A DNA stretch of 64,000 nucleotides from Mytilus edulis. Taxonomy: Eukaryota; Mollusca; Bivalvia; Mytilida; Mytilidae. Shown in pieces: positions 59,511 through 64,000 of this stretch. The position numbers and the translations under genes are program-made. The number at the start of each line of letters is the position of its first letter. Positions within the stretch are counted from its first letter, which is position 1. The notes below the pieces were generated by a model that saw nothing but the letters and a program-made list of their open reading frames with translations, did not search any database and was not told the origin of the DNA. The stretch spans positions 24,584,193 through 24,648,192 of the forward strand of contig NC_092354.1 of NCBI RefSeq assembly GCF_963676685.1. Reading direction: 5' to 3'.

Positions 59511-60245
59511 TTCGCTCACCCCGAGATTCGGATCTTTCGGGTGGCGGACCACTTTCGATATCCATTTCAGTTTCGTCGACAAGTGTTGAAAATCTGTTGT
59601 GCGAGGAGAGTCGTCGATCTCAAGGACCACACGCAGCTGGTTTCACTCCGCCTCGACCCCTACCCCGCGACCTCGAATCAGAAGACTTCTGAGAGAATGT
59701 ATTCTTTTGGACATCCTTCTTTTCTGGAGAACGAAGAGGAGATGGGGCTCTAGTAGACTTTGCACTGGACGAAGAAGATAACTTTTTGGATGCAGATGAA
59801 GGAAGACTATTTGAGGTGGAAGAATCGTCCATGTCACTGGGAAGATCCCAGACAGATTCACCGCACCAATTGTGTATTTCTACTGTTTCTTTTTTATTTG
59901 ATTTCTTTATCTTATTTTTTTTTTGTGATGATAGTCAGCTCTGTAAGGAAGATTGAGTTGATTGAGCACTGGTTTTGGAAGATTTTGGTTTTCTTGGAAT
60001 TATTATTTTATCGGTAGGTTCTGTTTCAACAGGCAGCATTTTAAAATTGTCCGCATCAATTGGCCAAGTCATGCGAGTTTGTGTATTCTCGTGACTGAAT
60101 GAGCGGACAACTTTGCTGGCGTACGATGGTCTGTTTGAAACAAGGAGATCATTCGAAACAGAAGCTATCTGTTTAGCTTCTGGGTAACTAATGTTTCTTT
60201 CTGTTTTAATTTTAATAATATTTTTTTTCTTTAAGGTAAACAGGG
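59510..60245 (-). pseudogene. ORF1 (gag-like) C-terminal relic of a non-LTR retrotransposon
   Basis: The minus strand reads CPVYLKE, a one-base slip in an A run, then KTERNISYPEAKQIASVSND, LLVSNRPSYASKVVRSFSHE, a first TGA near 59941, HNWCGESVWDLPSDMDDSST, a serine-rich stretch, SRGRGRGGVKPAACGP, a second TGA, then SHNRFSTLVDETEMDIESGP. The series CPVY, SYPEA, SYA-VV and a late 'NRF-L-DE-E' motif is typical of gag-like ORF1 proteins that follow a CCHC knuckle. The knuckle itself was not located. Two stops plus one slip make it inactive. Confidence 0.55.
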
Positions 60246-60479
60246 CAGTCCCTAGACTAAAATATTAAACCACATTCACACTGTAACCATTTAACAATCT
60301 GTTGTTGTATAGTATAGTTCAGTCATGAGAGTGCGATGTGATTTACAATAGTATACATACAATCCTTTTAAGACTTTTACACAACTTCATTGATATTTTG
60401 AAACTGACAAGAATTTCTGTACCAATTTATCAGTTATTTCTTCCGAACTATGAACTATGAGTTTCCCCAACCTATAACA

Positions 60480-60660
60480 CTAGTACTGGTAAAGACCCGA
60501 GAGACCTTGCAACACTGGTAGAGTCTAGAGAGATCTCAAACGGAAGAGGAGACACCTACGACATTTGGAACCATGCTCAGCCTCTTTCTCATATGCAACA
60601 GACCGAAGCAGTGGAGAAAAACCTTAGAACGACGAATCAAGTCTAAACACAGATCAAGGT
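60480..60660 (+). CDS. Possible exon; hypothetical
   Basis: The frame reads SPTYNTSTGKDPRDLATLVE, SREISNGRGDTYDIWNHAQP, LSHMQQTEAVEKNLRTTNQV and then a stop. It is hydrophilic and protein-like, in contrast to the AT-rich flanks. An AG lies just before it (60460) and a GT donor follows at 60659 (CAAG/GTATTT). No domain recognised. Confidence 0.3.
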
Positions 60661-60669
60661 ATTTATATC

Positions 60670-61555
60670 TTCGTATATACACTCCATTACAAATCCTACT
60701 TTAGGGTGTTACGTTGAGCTCAGCAAAACAGGCCAAATAACACTTTATAGAGAAAAAATTATATCTAGTGCTATAAAAAGTCACGATTTGCAATCATATT
60801 ATTTGGATTATTGATCATTATTTCAGTGAATATACGACTGACATTCGATAGTTTGATGGACACACTAGTTTAGTAGAGGATATGTGTGGATAATTACATT
60901 ACTGATAATCATTTGATGTATATTTTTATTTATGTGATTTAAGTAAAAGAACATATTAACTATTTATTTTGTTTAACTATATTCTGCCTTTGCCCATAAG
61001 GTTCACGTTACAGAACAGTTGCGTATCCACATTGAGCGTGAGATTGTATTAGGTAATAGATTTATGATTAGAATAGGTATATCCGCTAATAAATGAACTT
61101 TAATCACTGTATCGCAAGCGATTGTCTTTCATGTTGGTCGTATAAATATAATGATTAATGTTACAGGACATGAAGTGACAACTATTTTTTCGAGTCACAC
61201 AGGTAATTTGAAAATAGTATGGAGAGGTGCAGCTAACGATTATAAAAGCAGTTTTGCGAGTGCATACTAGAATTGTAATGTCGCACAGGAAGAACAGAAA
61301 TTGAGCAAGAAAGTAGAATCTAATATTTTCTATCGGTCTTTGGCGTTGGAACCAATTTTATTTTGAGGTGGTCGGGATACATTTTTTAAATATATTTTGA
61401 ACACGTATCTCTATCCTATAATGACAGGCGACGACGGACATGCTTTTGCACAATAGACCAGTATGGAGCTGGAACACTTTACTTGTTTTTTTGTGGTGTA
61501 CTTTTCAAAATTTTGAAGACGTGAAGCAATGCATCACTGAACAAAACAAAACCAA
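60670..61555. other. Non-coding DNA
   Basis: No gene or repeat supported. Confidence 0.4.
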
Positions 61556-61560
61556 TAAGA

Positions 61561-62495
61561 TTATACATTTTTACTACATGATGCAACCACACTAAGTTTA
61601 TATATGGTGTTAGTTGTTCTGGCTATATCAATAGAATTTTTGTTTACATGTTCTTCAATATTTGCAAGCCTTTTATTGATTTTACTTAGCTCCATATTTT
61701 TGTTTCTAAGTTCTTCCTGCTCCTTAGCCTGTACTATTAGTTGTTCTTCCATTATTATTATAAGTGTTGCCAAATGGTCTATATTTCACTATATTGTAGA
61801 TGGCAGTCTATCAATTTGTTTTCAAGTGAATGAAAGGCTTATAAAACTTGTTGATTTTCACTTTCTGTATTCATGGTATTGGGAAAGTTATTGTTTTGTT
61901 TTATGTTTTCATTATTGTTTTTGTCATTTTGAGGTTGGAGGGATTCATCAGAGCTCTCATCTATTTGTTTAGGAGTTGTTTCCTCAATTTGTTTAGGGGT
62001 TGTTTCCTCATTTTCATCATATTCAGCTTCTATAGGAATGTTTGAGTTTTGAAGTTGTCGAATGACATTGTCAATATTTATCTTGGAGTTATCCTCCTTT
62101 ATACAGTTGTTTATGCATTCTTTAAAATCAAAGAATTATTTTTCCATCCATTTTTAACAAGAGTTCCCTTGTACAAGGCATCTTTTGGTTGAATAGTAGA
62201 TAGTTATTTTGATGAGTTTGGTGTTGTGGTGGAATAGTTGCACTGCAGATTTGTTGAGAGACTGGGAGGGGGTCTTTTCTTCGAATGGTCGTTCATCGTC
62301 ATGTAAATTGAGTATTTTAGATGATTTGTCATAGTCTGACCATTTCACAGTTACGTTTGGAAATTTTCCTAAATCAATATGATATCTCAACAGCAATGCC
62401 CTTCACCAGTACCACACAGATTTTTTGCTCAAGTCAAAGGTGATCTGTTTGTCATCACACGTGTTTTGCAAGTCGCTAGTTTCACTTTGTGCCAT
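61561..62495 (-). pseudogene. ORF1-like relic of a mollusc retroelement
   Basis: The minus strand starts at ATG (62495-62493) with MAQSETSDLQNTCDDKQITF and a stop after residue 32, then continues in frame LLLRYHIDLGKFPNVTVKWS, KLIKITIYYSTKRCLVQGNS, C and, past a slip near 62150, KECINNCIKEDNSKINIDNV, two TTPKQIEE/D repeats, and a terminal coiled coil (EEQLIVQAKEQEELRNKNME, LSKINKRLANIEEHVNKN). The pattern IYxSTxRCLVQG followed by a coiled coil resembles ORF1-type proteins common in bivalve repeats; I do not know a formal family name. Several stops near 61780-61850 break it. Confidence 0.45.
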
Positions 62496-62639
62496 TTTAT
62501 GTTTACTAGTTCTAGTGGGCTTTTGTATAAGCGTAATATAATATATGACACTGTTTTATGTGTGTTTAGCTATTGTAAGTAATATTGGAGATTTTCATTG
62601 CATCATCAATCAGGTTTTTTGGCTACTTAAATTTTTCCA

Positions 62640-62880
62640 TGTGCGCCGCCATCAACCGGAAGTAGTATCACTAGTAATGTTATTATTATCATCCCATTCA
62701 ATCTCATCATCCAAAATATCAGAATATTCAGGAATTTTAACAAGTATTTTTTTTTCTTTTCTGCTGGAACTTCTTGATGTACTTTATTTTCCTCACTATG
62801 GAATTTTCTATTATGCCTCTTAATGTCACTTCTCCTTCCAAAACTAAAAGGAATGTTTCTTCATTAAAACTTGCAAAGTC
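62640..62880 (-). pseudogene. Degenerate fragment with half a C2H2 zinc finger
   Basis: The minus strand reads PFSFGRRSDIKRHNRKFHSE, then ENKVHQEVPAEKKK and, after a slip in an A run, ILVKIPEYSDILDDEIEWDD. FGRRSDIKRHNRKFH has the helix and both histidines of a C2H2 finger; the cysteine half is lost or out of frame. Probably another repeat-borne protein. Confidence 0.35.
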
Positions 62881-62959
62881 TACATTGTTGTTAACATCTT
62901 CTTGCTTAAGATGCTTAATAATCTGACCAGTCTCTTTCGTTGTATACTAGGGGGAAACT

Positions 62960-63980
62960 TGATGCAAAGCATTATTATTTACTGTTGCATTGCATTTAAT
63001 AAAATAAAAAAATTATTGGTGGCAAATATACCAATATTTTTAAAGAAAATCCACTACCTTTAATAAAGTGATGTTTGTCATAAAATTTATAACATAGATT
63101 ACTCTCTTGCTTTTCTATGATATGCTAGTGTTTTTTTTTCTCCAAAAATTGTAACCAACCTGTAAATCAAAATACCTCGTGCAGAGTAACTAAAGTCAAG
63201 CGCAACCTTTTTTTTGAGCGACAAACTGAAAACAATTTTTTTCTTTTAATCTTAGCATTACATATACTGGCAGCTGAGGGTGAAACAGAATTTTTTTTTT
63301 CTCAGGGTCCAAATTAAATTATTTTTTTCACCAAAACCTGGAAACAAACTTTTTTTCTCCAAAAAAAAAAACATAGCCCCCCCCCCCCATAAAATCAAAT
63401 GGTTGCTGCCCAACAACAATGTCATATTTTATTGGAACAGAATTAATCGGCGATATGGACGTGAATTCTGACAGGGAGACCTAAATAAACGGTGTAAAGG
63501 TCATTGGTTGGATGACAGCATTGTTTATGTTGCAATAAGGTGATTACTTAAAAATTAATGAACAATTACATTTATGTCTTTCAATGTTTCAGGACCTTGA
63601 TGTTATGAAAGTGCATGCCTTACTGGAGGAGGAGTAAATAAAAAATTGATTGGCACTAATACCACATGTTTCTATATCTATTGAACATGAATGCAATAAT
63701 CATATACCTATCGGTCATCAAATTACCATATATGAGGGTAGAGGGATAAAGGCGGTGGATTTTCTGTCAATTTTCCATATGGTTAGCATTGAATCCAGGG
63801 TACATTATCCTTAAAGTCATAAAAAACGAGTGACCGGTGAAAAATAATACAAGAGTCTACAAGAGAAATCAAAACCATTATTATCTTTTAATCGTACAAA
63901 TAAATGTATAAAATTCATTCAATTAATCGATAAATGTGTTGAATTTTAATCCATCTTTATGTAGTTGTATAGTTGAATGT
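62960..63980. other. Non-coding DNA
   Basis: AT-rich with A and T runs and a C10 tract near 63380. No gene supported. Confidence 0.4.
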
Positions 63981-64000
63981 AGGAAAAAAAGTCACAGGAA
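63978..64000 (+). mobile_element. Start of a second GTCACAGGAAAAAAAGTCAC-type element, cut by the window
   Basis: TAGGAAAAAAAGTCACAGGA matches the end of the element at 13338-13590. Confidence 0.35.

Noticed and set aside
59541-59781. Plus-strand frames over the serine/arginine-rich segment
   Set aside because: Antisense of the ORF1 relic, whose minus-strand frame carries recognisable motifs.
61604-62045. Plus-strand hydrophobic frames (122 and 65 codons)
   Set aside because: Antisense of a charged coiled-coil frame on the minus strand; hydrophobicity is a shadow of Lys/Glu codons.

Overview
The window looks like nuclear DNA of a bivalve, most likely a mussel close to Mytilus. Base composition is AT-rich, genes are split by introns with GT/AG sites, and much of the DNA is dispersed repeats and transposon relics that resemble mussel repeats as I remember them. 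Nothing bacterial is present (no operons, ribosome binding sites, CRISPR or rRNA). The species is an inference.

Host-type genes are few. (1) 1951-4674, plus: the 5' part of a GH9 endoglucanase with an N-terminal CBM2-like module, in four phase-matched exons. The second half of the catalytic domain was not found, and exon 1 carries an in-frame stop. (2) 21775-25408, minus: a two-exon gene for a secreted cysteine-rich protein with two EF-hands, plus a broken paralogous last exon at 27.5-27.7 kb. (3) 46463-47932, minus: an exon encoding 18 near-identical 16/18-residue repeats.

Transposon-derived coding relics: KRBA2/integrase-like fragment (14.7 kb), BEL/Pao element (30.5-34.5 kb), Mutator-like domain gene with an intron (35.3-36.6 kb), family B DNA polymerase fragment (39.8 kb), DDE transposase C-terminus (44.5 kb), Penelope-like RT (49.1-50.8 kb), an unidentified protein fragment (50.8-51.1 kb), non-LTR RT (54.2-55.2 kb), and two ORF1-like relics (59.5-60.2 and 61.6-62.5 kb). 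All but the Mutator-like gene are visibly broken.

Tandem arrays: 16.6-18.0, 22.9-24.0, 34.5-35.0, 42.3-43.3, 45.6-46.6, 51.2-52.1 and 56.3-59.5 kb. Three have units close to 160 bp. Dispersed families include a tRNA-derived SINE (5.4 and 49.0 kb), TIR/foldback elements, and a ~350-bp family in three copies (3.0, 23.0 and 45.0 kb).

The most interesting signal is in that ~350-bp family. Near its 3' end it has the layout of a hammerhead ribozyme core. It also has a stem-loop that stays paired in all three copies through an A-U, G-U, G-C series at one position. This suggests a structured, possibly self-cleaving RNA. A second unusual structure is a ~1.2-kb duplication whose second copy appears split by a 10.3-kb segment bounded by 26-bp inverted repeats (9093-19422).
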